Made by a program: the position numbers and the translations under genes. From positions 54,920 through 86,924 of the forward strand of contig NW_003144292.1 of assembly GCF_000003605.2 (NCBI RefSeq): 32,005 nt of DNA, read 5' to 3'. This document shows, in pieces, positions 1-11,065 of this stretch; position 1 is the stretch's first letter; each line of letters opens with the position of its first letter. Source of the stretch: Saccoglossus kowalevskii. Lineage: Eukaryota; Hemichordata; Enteropneusta; Harrimaniidae. The notes beneath the pieces are model-generated. The model saw only the letters and a list, made by a program, of their open reading frames with translations. It was not told the DNA's origin and did no database searches.

Positions 1-126
1 TAGTTTGCCTACTCCATGCTGTTTTCACGATGAAAATCGAGCGAACGTTGTAAATACGGCTAGAATTTTAATTTTTGTTCGAGTTTACATGCAATCTGCT
101 AATATATTTGTTTATTTACTGTGCAT

Positions 127-243
127 ATACATTTTGTTCGTATTTACTTCTTTCTTTCGTGATCGGAAGACGATTATTAAAAATACATTTTGTTCGTATT
201 TACTTCTTTCTTTCGTGATCGGAAGACGATTATTAAAAATACA
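127..243. repeat. Perfect 56-bp tandem duplication (2.1 copies)
   Basis: Copies 127-182 and 183-238 appear identical (start atacattttgttcg, end cgattattaaaa), and the first 5 bases of a third copy follow. Perfect identity suggests a recent duplication or an assembly artefact at a read join. Confidence 0.95.
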
Positions 244-1453
244 GCTGTAAATTTAAACCACTGTAGTTGCGTATCGTGAGCAATAAGTGGCAACAATGTC
301 AGGCGACGATGAATTCAGGCGATTGACACATTGCCATGAATAAATTTGATAACTGCTTGCAGACTTCCAGTGGTCATTGTTTATGTTTGGACTCTTGAAA
401 CAATAGCAAAATAAAAGGTTGGGCAACTACTCCTTTGTTTAGGCTTGGGAAGAACGATGCAAGCCTTTTACAAATAATTTCAGCTGGATGTACGTTGGTG
501 GGCGGGTGTTGAGAGTTACTGGGCGGCCGTAAAACTTGATGGGCCTTGTGGAGAACACTGTTTAGGAAATAAAATTTGGATTAGTGGGATTTCCCATAAG
601 GCTAAAAAGTTATTTCAGACTCATGGATTCACAGTCCTGGTGTATAAATCTGCAGGTCATTTTGTTTGATCGTGTTTTAGGAATGTGTTAAATTTTGGGA
701 TGAATGAGAGATTGGATTTGAATTAGATGTAGAGGACTTCTCACATGATAACACAATTTATCTACAACAATATCTCAAGTTTCAAAAAAAGTTTATGGTT
801 TTTCAGAACTTTTCAGAACAGAGTCTTGTGTATTAACTCTGTGATCAAGGTAAAATAAAAACATGTTTTTCTTGTTACTAAATTTGTTATTTTGATCATG
901 GATAGTGATCAGAATGTTATAGCTTTGATTTAACTGTCGTGATCTATCTTAAAGGCATTCATATGAAAATAGTTTGCTAAATTACTGAGTGGGGGTAATT
1001 AAAACACAGCAAAAGTAATCTCTTCTTTTAAAAGGGGGTGAAGGTAATGTGACAAGTCAAATGCATTCACATTCTAACTAGCCTTGTAATTTACTTCGTG
1101 CATGCACAGTGGTGCTCAACTTGACATTCAGTCAGTTGGTCACTGAGATTTGCGGTGTGAGCATCGCTTTGAAACCACTGAGGGACAACAACCCGTGCAG
1201 TATCTCCCATCTACTTTCCACGTTTATGAATTCACTTTCAGTAAGATGATAGCTAATATTTGAAACGCATTTTGTAGCAAATTTAGTGTAAACATTGTAT
1301 ATTTCGTTAACTTGTAAAACACGAGTAGGAGCGTGTACCCATTGTTTGCACGGAACAACGTTGAAAGCCCATTACATTTGTTCATAGTGGTAATTAGTTA
1401 TTCGGGATACATAAATTTATTATGAATTGTTCATTTTTCTTATTGTATTTGCG

Positions 1454-1484
1454 TAATATTTATGTAATATTTAGGTAATATTTG
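1454..1484. repeat. 11-bp periodic TAATATTTA repeat, three units
   Basis: TAATATTT occurs at 1454, 1465 and 1476 with exact 11-bp spacing, separated by short tg/gg linkers. Confidence 0.8.
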
Positions 1485-2239
1485 TTGAATTGTAGTTTTT
1501 CTAAATGAGAACAGGTCCGAGTTTGTGGCACTGTTTAAATGTGCGAATGGTTATCATGATTCAAGTTTAGCAGTTATCATGACTCGTTTATTTGTTCTAA
1601 ATTATTGTAGGTGTGTTTGCGTGTAAAAAGAAACTATGTAATTATATAGGGCGTCACTGAATTGTACTGGTTGGGGTGAGTTTATTTACGCTTTACTCCA
1701 GTGCAATATTATTTCTGAGACTCGCTTTATTTATTTATATTCATGAAAAAAGGGAAGTCTCTATGCGTCGACTTGAGTCTGTTGAGAGGCATGATACAGT
1801 TTATTGTGTAGTTCGTACATTTAGTAAACTATTGTATTTTGATATCATGGTTTCTACTTGGAATTATGATCTCCATACCTCCAATGACATTGTAGTAATC
1901 TTGTCTCTTTATTGTATTTATGTAGGTTTCAGTCGTGTTAACTTTCATAGTTGCTTATATTGGAAATTAAAAGAATGCATGGTGACTTCATATCTGCCTG
2001 GTGTCATATTTTCTGCGTTACATTCATTTCAATAACCATACTAAAAAATCATACTGTATTGTTTACAAAGTTTGTTTCTTTTATTTCACACTTTCAAAGT
2101 TTTCGAGGGGAACAGCAACAGTGAATGAATTAGTCTTGCACATGCTTTAATTATCCACAGGCGCTGAAGGATGTCAGAGAAGAATTCACTATCCATACTG
2201 TGATTTTCTCAGACTCTAAAATCAACAAATCAAACATAC

Positions 2240-2310
2240 CTTCCTCTGTATTGGTGTTGGAACTTTGTAACCTTTCCTGAAAATTCCTTTCAACACACCC
2301 ATTGATAATC
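2240..2310 (-). CDS. DDX54: DDX54 exon 3 (Q motif)
   Basis: After the acceptor ...ctag (AG at 2312-2311), 71 nt complete the split Gly and encode LSMGVLKGIFRKGYKVPTP and IQRK, ending at a GTATGT donor (2239-2234). This is the DEAD-box Q motif with Gln105. It sits in a different frame from the longer open frame here, so a plain ORF scan would miss it. Confidence 0.93.
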
Positions 2311-3452
2311 CTAGTGTACAATAAATATATAAACAAATGATCTTATCAGAACAACCCAATTTAGAAAGATACTAAAACTATATTACAGGCAACAGTTTCT
2401 AGTAGAACTTTCTCCTCACATATAGGCCACACAAATTATGGGTGTGTCAATTTTAAATAAGACAAGATTGGTTTAGTATCACATGGCTATATGCTTTAGC
2501 CAATCATTGGGTATGTGTGATTGATGAGAAAATTTTTCTGTCGAAATTTGTTAATATTCTCTCACGTTTGCACCCTTGTATTGAAAATGTGTTGGTTTCA
2601 TAGTATATCTATGATATGATGCTGCATTGGCATTGTAATGGATGATGTTAATTACTACAAAGTTGTTCCCCAGCCAAAATATGTCATGTAGTTTTCAACC
2701 TTGTCTATTTCCAGTGCACACAGGGCCAGTATTAGTGCCCAAATTGTATAAAAGAGCAACCTACCCATTGCTTGAAATCCTCCAGATTTTTTTTTCTTTC
2801 TATTTTGTTTAGCAACCATCTTCCTTGTATTCAGTTCTGCATCGGATGAATAACCATCTATCACCTTGTTTGCAGAGAACCCTGGACTCAGAGTATCCTG
2901 CATTTACAAATCAAAATGTCATTATTATTGCTGCAGTCAATGTTATCCACAACCACACTCATGTCACTAATTTCCAAATCCCCAAAAGCCCTGGGATGGA
3001 TGGGATTAGAGATCACGTCAGTTGCATTTGTGTATTTAACACAAAAGCTATGAATAGCACAGCAGCGTTTGAACACAACATTATACTTAGCCTTGTGTAC
3101 ATGTCTGTGGCGTAGCCACCGGAACAACAGACATGTGCACAGATCTACATTATACACTTACTGTGCTTGATTCAGAATACAGAATATTAATTAAACGTTC
3201 AGTAGTGACTGCGGCTAGAGGGACTATGAAGCTGAGAGATGATTCTCCCAACCCCGACACATTGAGTTCTGTGGGCAGGGATACTGATCGACTTACCTAA
3301 CCTTCAACGTTATGACTCTAAAGACGTTGACTTACCATTGGTTTCACGATTTGCACATGGTCGACATCCTTTTCTGACTCCGAAGAACGTTTCCCTCGGC
3401 CTTTCCTCCAATGCTTGTCAGGACGTTTTTTGGTGTTTTTCTTATTCTTCAT
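2240..3452 (-). CDS. DDX54: DDX54/Dbp10-type DEAD-box RNA helicase, N-terminal part (three exons; 3' remainder off window)
   Basis: Joining 3452-3336, 2897-2765 and 2310-2240 on the minus strand gives 107 residues with consistent intron phases (0, then 1, then 0 at the last donor). Residues 1-39 are Lys/Arg-rich, as expected of a nucleolar protein. Residues 65-84 contain TRKMVAKQN followed by [12 protein letters not shown], the signature stretch before the helicase core of DDX54/Dbp10 (human has a closely similar [22 protein letters not shown] stretch). Residues 85-107 run from LSMG through GIFRKGYKVPTPIQRK, giving the Q motif (Phe80 upstream, PTPIQ at 101-105) that reads adenine in DEAD-box ATPases. 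In yeast Dbp10 acts in nucleolar 60S subunit assembly, and mammalian DDX54 is also described as a nuclear-receptor corepressor; these roles are taken from the family. Motif I (GSGKT) and all later motifs were not found in 1-2239, so the gene probably continues left of the window. The start ATG has A at -3. Family assignment is strong; exon 1 rests on its position, phase and basic composition. Confidence 0.9.
2765..2897 (-). CDS. DDX54: DDX54 exon 2
   Basis: The acceptor reads aaatgcag, with AG at 2899-2898. The exon then reads DTLSPGFSANKVIDG, SSDAELNTRKMVAKQN and [11 protein letters not shown], and ends with one base of a split Gly codon before a GTAGGT donor (2764-2759). Codons directly upstream in this frame hit a stop (2906-2904), which supports the acceptor. 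Length is 133 nt (44 codons plus 1). This exon carries the most diagnostic DDX54 block. Confidence 0.93.
3336..3452 (-). CDS. DDX54: DDX54 exon 1 (coding part)
   Basis: The exon has 39 codons from ATG at 3452-3450, starting MKNKKNTKKRPDKHWRKGRG and ending ...VKPM, followed directly by a GTAAGT donor (3335-3330). It ends in phase 0, which fits the phase-0 acceptor of the next exon. The Lys/Arg-rich content and the WRKGRG-like run recall the basic start of DDX54 orthologues. No acceptor is needed upstream if this is the first exon. Confidence 0.82.
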
Positions 3453-3561
3453 TTTACCAGTGTGTAAAGAATATACGTTTTGAAATGCTTGCTAAATTAA
3501 ATTGGCAATATCCTTTAGAATCGGAGTGAACGTAAACAGACCCAGGAACACATTGTGCAAT

Positions 3562-3571
3562 CCGCCATGTT
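3562..3571 (-). promoter_or_regulatory. YY1-like AACATGGCGG element upstream of DDX54
   Basis: On the minus strand AACATGGCGG lies about 115 bp upstream of the DDX54 start codon. AAnATGGCGG is the YY1 core, which in animals often sits at or just downstream of transcription starts of housekeeping genes. Its ATG opens a short upstream reading frame (about 17 codons) that stops before the main ATG. No TATA box is apparent. Promoter function is inferred from position. Confidence 0.4.
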
Positions 3572-3749
3572 GTGGAAATAACATGCGTGTGCCGTAAATA
3601 AGTTAGATACGCCGTAAATGAGTAAGACCATGGTCGTAAATGTTGCAAATATCATACATACTAGTAGATCCTGGCATAATTATAGAACTTGCCAATTATA
3701 TTTACACAAGAAAAAGATTGATTTAACATTTAAATACTAGTTAAGTTCT

Positions 3750-3982
<233 letters not shown>

Positions 3983-4097
3983 CCCTGATATATCCGGCAT
4001 AATATGCGAGGGGAACTAGGACCTAACCTGACGTAGCTATTAACGTAACATTGAAAGCGTCACGTGACGTGTATAACTTGGCCTCGTAAGAAGTCCA

Positions 4098-4225
4098 GTT
4101 TTTTTCTCGACCATAGTGTTTTTATGCACGAGTGTGCGTTTATTTTTCTCGACAATAGTTTTTTTTTTTTTCTGGACGCGCCGTTTATTTTGCTCGAATA
4201 TTGTGTTTGCGTTCTCGAGTGCCCT
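4098..4225. repeat. Degenerate 42-45 bp tandem repeat, three units
   Basis: The core tttNCTCGANNATagt recurs with CTCGA at 4106, 4148 and 4193 (spacings 42 and 45), each unit ending in a gcgtttat- or gcgttctc-like segment. Both spacings are multiples of three, so the minus strand stays open across the array. I see no other sign that it is coding. Confidence 0.65.
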
Positions 4226-4299
4226 CTCTATGGTACCCCTCAGAAACAAATAATATTTATACCGACTTAATTAAAGACTTGGGAATGGATCATTTGAAA

Positions 4300-5380
4300 T
4301 CGAGGGGATCATGAACATTTTGGGGAAATATAATAGCAAACTCACATTTGCTAGAAATGTAAAGTAAAACAATTCAAACAATATGTGTTTTAAAAAGTAA
4401 ATTTAAATTCTTATGAAAAGTCTAAATTTTCACTCCATACAGAAATACAGTTATTGTACTATATGTACGCAGCCTGACACTATGATGACATCTCCCGTCG
4501 CCCTCGGCTGAAGATAATGCCTGGCATGTTACAATTTTTAGCAAAACTCAAACAATTGAGGGCATACGATTGATTACCTTCAAATAATAGACATGACAGG
4601 TAGGTGAACTACCCCATAAATGAAGACTGCATTTTATAAAATGATCCACAGACCAAAAACTATTTTTTTTTTTGTAATTTAATATTAAATGTTGGAGTAA
4701 TTAGTAGATGGACTGAGCAAAAGGAACGTTAAGTTGAAATTGTACACATATTTCAAACTCTTAAACGACAATCAAGGCATGCAATAATAAAATTAGACAC
4801 TTTCACAAATATTATATTAATGCGCTATCGAGCATGTGGAATGTAAATTTTTCACGTGTTCTTGGGTACATGGCTAAATATTCGTCAGAATTACACACAA
4901 GCAATCTGAGTTGAAGTCAACACTATGATAGAAACCAATATAACGATAACTCATTAATAATAATAAAAAAATTGCAGCACGGTGACTATGAAAAGATTTC
5001 CCCCAGACAAAACCATTTTGACTGTCAAACAAGATATTATGACATTCTAGGTGGTGTGACAGAATTGTCTTGTGAATAATAATCTTCATCGTCTTGCAAA
5101 CAACAGAAGTCAAACTTATTGGTCGGCAGTTACTTTCCCTTTGTTTAATAACAGCCGCCTATACATCTGTTGTTAACACTTACTCTACAAAAAAAGGTTA
5201 CTACAGTCCATGTAAGTCCGCTGTTAAAGATTGCATGCGGTCTTAGTGACATCGTTATCCACTTATGACAGATAATGTAATGCAATGATACCAACAGCCT
5301 GAGTTCTACTTTTGGTTTTATCAAAATATTGAGGCAGTCTTTTGCTGCGTTGTGGAGTTAGCATTGGACCACTAGTTTAG
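4300..5380. other. No gene recognised
   Basis: AT-rich non-coding DNA; open frames are short and without recognisable motifs. Confidence 0.5.
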
Positions 5381-5471
5381 TTTTACCACAGTCCTAGCGG
5401 GTCTGTGGTTTTACCACAGTCCTAGCGGGTCTGTGGTTTTACCACAGTCCTAGCGGGTCTGTGGTTTTACC
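5381..5471. repeat. 28-bp tandem repeat with internal hairpin, three full units
   Basis: Units start at 5381, 5409 and 5437, with a partial fourth at 5465; spacing is exactly 28 and the copies look identical. Each unit contains CCACAG ... CTGTGG, an inverted pair able to form a 6-bp stem. Confidence 0.95.
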
Positions 5472-6360
5472 AAAAAGAAATGTCCCTGCTGCACGTGACA
5501 CAGCTTACTACTTTAAACCTTGCTCAGTTTTTGAGAAAGTTAGTTATAAATCGAATGACAATGTATTGTTATTGTATTATTATGTACAAGCATGGAGCTT
5601 TTTTCCCATGGTACAATAAAATAGCATTATTTTGTGTGTTACAGTTACGTTTTTTGAAAAACGTGTTCTGTTTTTCAAAAAGTCGCTATTTTAGAACAAT
5701 TCCATAGAACACAATGCCTTGTTATACTTTTTAAAACACAGATTTTTAGAATAATTCAGAACAACAAAAAGTGCCCCATCCTTAACAATATATGATTTTC
5801 AGCCTATGTCACCAGCTGACAATTTAAGATGTGACATATTATCACTGCTATAGGAACCTATGGTAAAAGTATTATAACGAGTACTGACAAAATGACCACT
5901 AAAATCGCGTGAATCAATGCTAAATCAATTGAAATTGTGGGAATTATATTTGAAAACTTATTACTATTTGAGATTGATACATCTGTAAACCAAAATAAGT
6001 ATTATTTTTCATTTTCTTTGGTATATCTCTAATTTTGAAAATAATAAACAAGTCAAGTATGTAGTGTTGCTTATAGTCATGTATGTATCATCCTACATTA
6101 ATATAATGATAACTAGACTGTATGTTGTCAATTTCCAAGGTTGTATTTATATATCATTGGATGTGATGTCAGTCGCATTTTGGATGGTAATTGATTTCCG
6201 TGATTGAAAACAGACACAAATGTAAGTATGGTAACAGTCATTAAAATCATTTTTTGGGGATTCAGAGCTAGTTTGACTTGGTCAAGTATCCCCTCCCCCT
6301 CGCCTCATATCTGAACCTTGGTGTATGTAATAATTTAACTCATATATCAATTTACGTCAC

Positions 6361-6435
6361 TATTCTATTCTATTCTATTCTATTCTATTCTATTCTATTC
6401 TATTCTATTCTATTCTATTCTATTCTATTCTATTC
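6361..6435. repeat. (TATTC)15 pentanucleotide microsatellite
   Basis: Fifteen uninterrupted TATTC units. Confidence 0.98.
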
Positions 6436-6540
6436 TCGCTCATTTCACATATACATGTATTACATCGAAAGTTCCCCGTAAGGCTGCGAGCCACGTGACG
6501 TTACCGGAGTACTATAAAGCATATATTGACATATTTGACA

Positions 6541-6752
6541 TACTGTAAAATGACTAATTTTCACTGGGTTTAAATTTCACTGATTTACCATTTCAGGCAT
6601 ATTCAGTGGGTTTTAAATTCACGGTTTCGTCATTTAGATGATGTGTTCAATGCTAAATTTTACATATTCACTGTGTTTTAATTTAGCGCATTTTTCCAGT
6701 CAGCGAAATAAGCAAAATTAAAACCCAGTGAATAATTAACCCTTTTACAGTA
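6541..6752. mobile_element. MITE with CTGTAAAA terminal inverted repeats and TA flanks
   Basis: The left end TACTGTAAAATGACTAATTT and the right end, read in reverse complement (TACTGTAAAAGGGTTAATTA), form imperfect terminal inverted repeats. Both continue into TTCACTGGGTTT-AATTT. The element is about 212 bp, has no coding capacity, and is bounded by TA on both sides, as expected for Tc1/mariner-type insertion. TTCACTGGGTTTTAAATT-like motifs recur inside it in both orientations. Superfamily is inferred from the TA flank only. Confidence 0.75.
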
Positions 6753-7060
6753 TTCTGATGTACAACACAGAATTCACTGTTTTGATACAAGCATGTAATG
6801 TGTTATTGTCTTATAATTTTGTGATAATCATACTTTTTATGACCAGTAAATGAGTTTCATGACGCATGAATTGGCACATATTTTTCAATAACCTAAAAAA
6901 AACAGACGTCAACGACCTTTTTTTCGAATTGGTGCTTGAACACAAACGTTCAACATCCGAAAATTGTGGAATTTAGTGCCATGGATGACAAACTATGATT
7001 TCCATAGTATATCTGTGGATTGTATAATTATACACGAATCAATACCCCACAATAGTAACA
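6745..7060 (+). repeat. Dispersed repeat R1, copy 1 (about 310 bp)
   Basis: The reverse complement of 23859-24205 matches this stretch. By eye about 90% of positions agree over about 140 bp from gtcaacgacc to caatacccc, with weaker similarity leftward to the tgtacaacacagaat segment. The match stops sharply after acaatagtaaca. The left end abuts the CTGTAAAA MITE. No coding signature was found; class is unknown. Confidence 0.85.
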
Positions 7061-8116
7061 ATTCTAATCCACTATATTCTATTCTATCTGAGCTCAGTGA
7101 TATACTGACAAGGTCGTGTCGTCAAATGTTTGGTATTTTCCCCAACGTCTCGAAGCAGTACTATGTGAATAATGTGTTATACAGACAAGATATGCTTATA
7201 GATTGTAATCCAATGAGATTGACCCACTCAAACGAGTACATGGACAGTCTCTATTACCACCAACAACACTGATAAGAATGTATTTAATTATCCCCAACCT
7301 TCAACGGCATTTCAACCACTTCTCACGCTTTTCTGTATGATCGAAAGACGTATAGAGAAAATAAATATGCGAAAAATAAAATAAAAGTATTATTGACATA
7401 TCGATTAAAATATATTTGAATTTTACGTTATGGTTATACTTCGTGTACTGTTGAAATATCCGGGGTTTTCGTCGTGAATATTGTCGAGTGTATATCACGT
7501 GATTATTGTCCAGGTATCTGATTAACTTTTAATTCATAATAAAATATGGCAATCTTTTACAGAAATTAAGTGAATGGCTAATTATACCTATTGTGACAAG
7601 CTATTTTGTTAAATGCTTATTTCTGACAGTCCTCTTCGTCAAACTAAATTGTTAACCAGTTGCTATCCAATGCAGTTGTGCGCTTTAAAACTTAATATGA
7701 AATTTTCATTTTCATTTTCAAAATGTGCCGGAATGAGAAAATGAACAGAAAACAAAATGCTCTGTGTAAATGAAATATTGCAACTTTTCTCGATTTCAAA
7801 TGGCAAACCTTTAATTTGTTTTACATTTGTGTTTGTGTTACGGCAATGGTTTCATATCTGACTTACTGGACACAATTTTGTTTTTAGTTCAAAAAATGTA
7901 TCTCACCATTTATTCAATTTCTATCATGGTTGATTATGGTTGACCTTAACTTTGCGATTTGCGAGCAAGAAATATTTTACGACGACGAACCACAATATTG
8001 TCGAGCAAACAACTAATTAATTGAATTACTGCGTTGATCTAGGCAGTATTTTTTTAAGGAATGCCCCTCATTACTTTTGGAAACTGGATATATGTTCATA
8101 CGACGATTGGTAGATG
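7061..8116. other. No gene recognised
   Basis: AT-rich DNA with a short ttttca run near 7700 and a TCACGTGA palindrome at 7495-7502. Open frames (6964-7272 plus, 7301-7498 minus) have no recognisable motif. Confidence 0.5.
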
Positions 8117-8660
8117 GTATTACATTTGCTACGTTTACACGGCAACATTCTATCGGAGCCGAATTACTGCTCCTCCCACCGATTAACGAGAGATTATCTC
8201 CAATGCGTTTACACGGTCGGGCTGAACGAGAACCAAGATCCGCTTGAGTTTTGTTCAGCGAACGGAACAGCGTCCTCAATTACTTACTGAAAACAACATG
8301 ACTTAAAACGATTTTAGTGTCGTGCTTGTGTGACCGCTTCTACGATTTTTATCTTCGTTGTCTGTAAAAAGTTTCTTCAATTTCTATTGGATCTGTTCAG
8401 TCGCACAATTTCGTACTCCATTTTTATGTTACTCGTTGAGCTATCAATCTATCACAGTACTTCTTTACTCTGTCAAATAGATATTAGGGCGCGTACCTCT
8501 TCGTCAAGCCATAAATTACAAACGATATGATGCTGTCTCCGCCATGAGAGGTTACCTAAAGAAGATGATTGAGGGCGTGATTTCGGTCCAATCCTATCGC
8601 AGTTCAACCCCGGGGGTTTATTGGAACCAAACTTGGTTTGTCGTGTGAACGTAGCAATTA
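8117..8660. mobile_element. Candidate TIR element with TTGCTACGTTYACACG ends
   Basis: The left segment TTGCTACGTTTACACGGCAA (from about 8128) and the reverse complement of the right segment near 8640-8658 (TTGCTACGTTCACACGACAA) match, with TATTA just outside both. A second CGTTTACACGGT motif sits at about 8206. No transposase is visible, and the frames across it look accidental. I could not establish boundaries or target duplication precisely. Confidence 0.5.
8593..8609. repeat. Short GC palindrome aaccccgggggtt
   Basis: AACCCC and GGGGTT flank a central G inside the candidate TIR element. This is a minor structural motif. Confidence 0.5.
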
Positions 8661-9564
8661 ATACGTACGGCAAGGTTTTTTGAAAATATTCTTCAGGGGT
8701 TCAACTGCAAAACGTATGTCCGTGTAATTGTATATCGATAAAAATGAAATACGGGCAACATATATTTTTGATATTTGATATTTAATTCTGCATGTTCCTG
8801 GCCGAGCTTAAGAGTAAGATTTGTTGTGAAAATAAAATATTGCTTTTGCAGCACTCCTACTTGCTGTAAAATGAAAAACACTAATGCGCATGTGCAGTAT
8901 TTTTTGGATCAAAACATCAATGAATATGCGTATCGAACGAAGACTTAATTGTGCTGTGTAAACTCATTGTGTTCTGTTTATAGTATATCACAGTATTGCT
9001 CAACATGCAGTATATCAAACAAAACTATTACAAATTGCAATTTCTCGCCCATATTGCAAAAAGTAAGGGGCTAAACCTGTTTTGAAGCTGAATTGTCTTC
9101 CTGTTCACATTCATGGATTTTTATTGACCGTAACAATAAACACAATCACGACGTAAACAAATTATAAAACATTGTATTAAGACCTCCGCATATAAACTGA
9201 TGTTATCCATTATAGCAGTGAATAATATATAATTATCAGATACTAGCCGGCAATAATACTCAGTATCGTGGGCGCTCGGCAGTAAATCAAGGATAGGTCT
9301 GTCGACCTCTGTTCCTATGGTTAAATATTTGTATAAATTGCCGGGACTGCGAAACCTCGGCAACTAAAATGTCGGCATTGTGCATGCGAGTACAAAGTGG
9401 GGTGTATCGATGCATAAAAGCGCACGGTCGTCATAAGCGTTGACGGGTACTGCTCAAATTAACTACATGGGAACTAATTTATGAAGATTTCTCAAGTAAT
9501 TCTTTGCTAATTCTCAAAGTTTACTGAAACCAATGTGACGTCATTGTGTTTTAATGTCTCACAG

Positions 9565-9596
9565 AAAGTTGCATGGGCCGTGACAACAAACTCCAG
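9565..9596 (+). other. Possible short exon starting MGRDNKLQ (speculative)
   Basis: A pyrimidine-containing acceptor (tgtctcacag) and a GTAAGA donor at 9597 bracket 32 nt that include an ATG (9573) open for eight codons to the donor in phase 0. Just upstream are CCAAT (9530) and a perfect CRE, TGACGTCA (9536-9543), so the same stretch could instead be a first exon with a promoter. No following exon was recognised. Confidence 0.2.
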
Positions 9597-9599
9597 GTA

Positions 9600-10926
9600 A
9601 GATTTTACTTGAGTATAACATGTGTATTTCAAACGGGAGGCAGACTGGAGTAATTATTGTACTGCCGAAGACCGTAGACGATAGATTGACATGCTGATTA
9701 TATATCACAATACTACATATGTTCTATATATGTTACGAAATTTGAGTTACTATATTTCTGCAAAAGATAAAATTTCGTCTCAGAAAAAACGCAATTAAAA
9801 TTCATATATATTCGAATTCATTTACATCATATCATGTATTTCCCGTGATAACATGACACTAATGATACACTACAGAAGCCAACTTATCGTTGTATATTTC
9901 AATATATAAAACAGAAAACTAGTGCTTTATTACGTGTTTTCAGATAGTTTCGTCTTCTAAGTAATCCGAATCGACGGTAGATTGTGGGTGTCTTAAAATA
10001 AACCATATCATAACGCGAAAAATCTGGTTTACTTATATCATATTATCGGTGCTGACAAATCTTTTCATTTGAAATAAAACATATACCGGGGTCACATAGC
10101 TGTGTACCTGTCAGGACACCCACGAAATTAACTATATGTCACACACGTATCATTAGTTCCGTGTCACGAGTTTACACGGGGAAACCTTTATTTAGTTGAC
10201 TGAGTTCGCTTTACAGAAACGTCACACAAGTTGGAACCTTTGACCTTTCATTCAAAACATTCAAGAGCAAAATTTTGATTATATTGTGCAAATATTTTCA
10301 AGTTTGATTTTGAACCTTATGGATGATAACATGTTATGCAAATGCTAACTACTTTTTGTGGGGGGGGGGGAGTAAAACATTCGAGGGCGGTGAAAGGGTT
10401 AAGTTCAGTATACTTGCATATGTGTGTGCTCCAAGCTCCCGAATTACACAAGGCACTTGGACCATACCGCTCGACACCGAGACACAGACAGACTCATCAC
10501 TATGGTAACGGCACGCGGATGAACTCTTGAACCATCACGTTGTGAAGCGGACATCGAATACCGCTGAACCAATACTCGAATTGATTTGTATTTAGTAATG
10601 TGTTTGTTATAAAACGAATACAAACATTGAAATATTACAGTATGTATCTACTAGTATGTTTCAATTATTTGACGTAAGATTAATAACACAGTGTGTGGTG
10701 TTCTTATTGTGACGGTTTTAAAACAATTTATTAATTGCGTTTGCTTTATTTCTCTTAATTGTTTGATAGATAAAGACCGTAGCCCGTGTGAAGTTCAGAG
10801 GTAACTTCGACGTCATGTTTTATTAATTGTAGTGTGAACTTATGTTAAACAGTGTGACGTCGATATGATAATAAAACAAATTGTATTGTTTGTTGATCGG
10901 GTATTAATATGTATCGATAGCAGTGC
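9600..10926. other. No gene recognised
   Basis: Non-coding by inspection, with a G11 tract at 10360. The two short overlapping frames at 10323-10530 have no motif. Confidence 0.5.
10360..10370. repeat. G11 homopolymer
   Basis: This is an uninterrupted G run. Comparable 10-mers occur at 15297-15306 (G) and 19328-19337 (C). Confidence 0.95.
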
Positions 10927-11065
10927 TTAAAGCGCGGTGGTCGTCGCGCAGCGCGTGTTCAAATTTCAGGTATTATTAAATAAACAATGTATTTTACACG
11001 CGTTGTATACGTCGCTATGAGTTCCATATCGAACAGGACGCGGCGCGACGACTGCCGCCCTTTAA
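10927..11065. mobile_element. TTAA-flanked GC-rich inverted-repeat element, copy A
   Basis: The left end TTAAAGCGCGGTGGTCGTCG and the right end, read inverted (TTAAAGGGCGGCAGTCGTCG), are near-identical terminal repeats starting at TTAA. The interior is AT-rich and non-coding; total length is 139 bp. A TTAA target with inverted ends is the hallmark of piggyBac-type insertion, but the ends do not begin with the CCC seen in typical piggyBac elements, so the superfamily is an inference. Confidence 0.75.

Larger units (their letters stand above)
1..2239 (-). other. DDX54 intron 3 (partial), no exon recognised
   Basis: This stretch lies downstream of the exon 3 donor on the minus strand. I looked for the next expected block (VILDGKDVVAMARTGSGKT) in all minus frames by eye and did not find it. 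It holds a perfect 56-bp tandem duplication (127-243) and a small 11-bp triple repeat (1454-1484). Otherwise it is unremarkable AT-rich DNA. A plus-strand ATG at 296 (MSGDDEFRRL...) is closed after 15 codons and has no clear donor. Confidence 0.6.

Noticed and set aside
296-342. Plus-strand start MSGDDEFRRLTHCHE as a first exon
   Set aside because: It closes after 15 codons and no consensus donor lies within it.
2888-3157. Minus-strand frame in DDX54 intron 1 (ISDMSVVVDNID...) as an extra exon
   Set aside because: The only good acceptor (catcccag|GG) gives phase 1 in that frame, while exon 1 ends in phase 0; in the compatible phase a stop comes within eight codons.
8013-8279. 88-residue minus-strand frame
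   Set aside because: It runs through the candidate TIR element with repeated CGTGTAAACG motifs and has no recognisable domain.
8590-8612. tRNA B-box-like agttcaaccccgg
   Set aside because: No A box or acceptor stem pairs with it; it is part of a GC palindrome.
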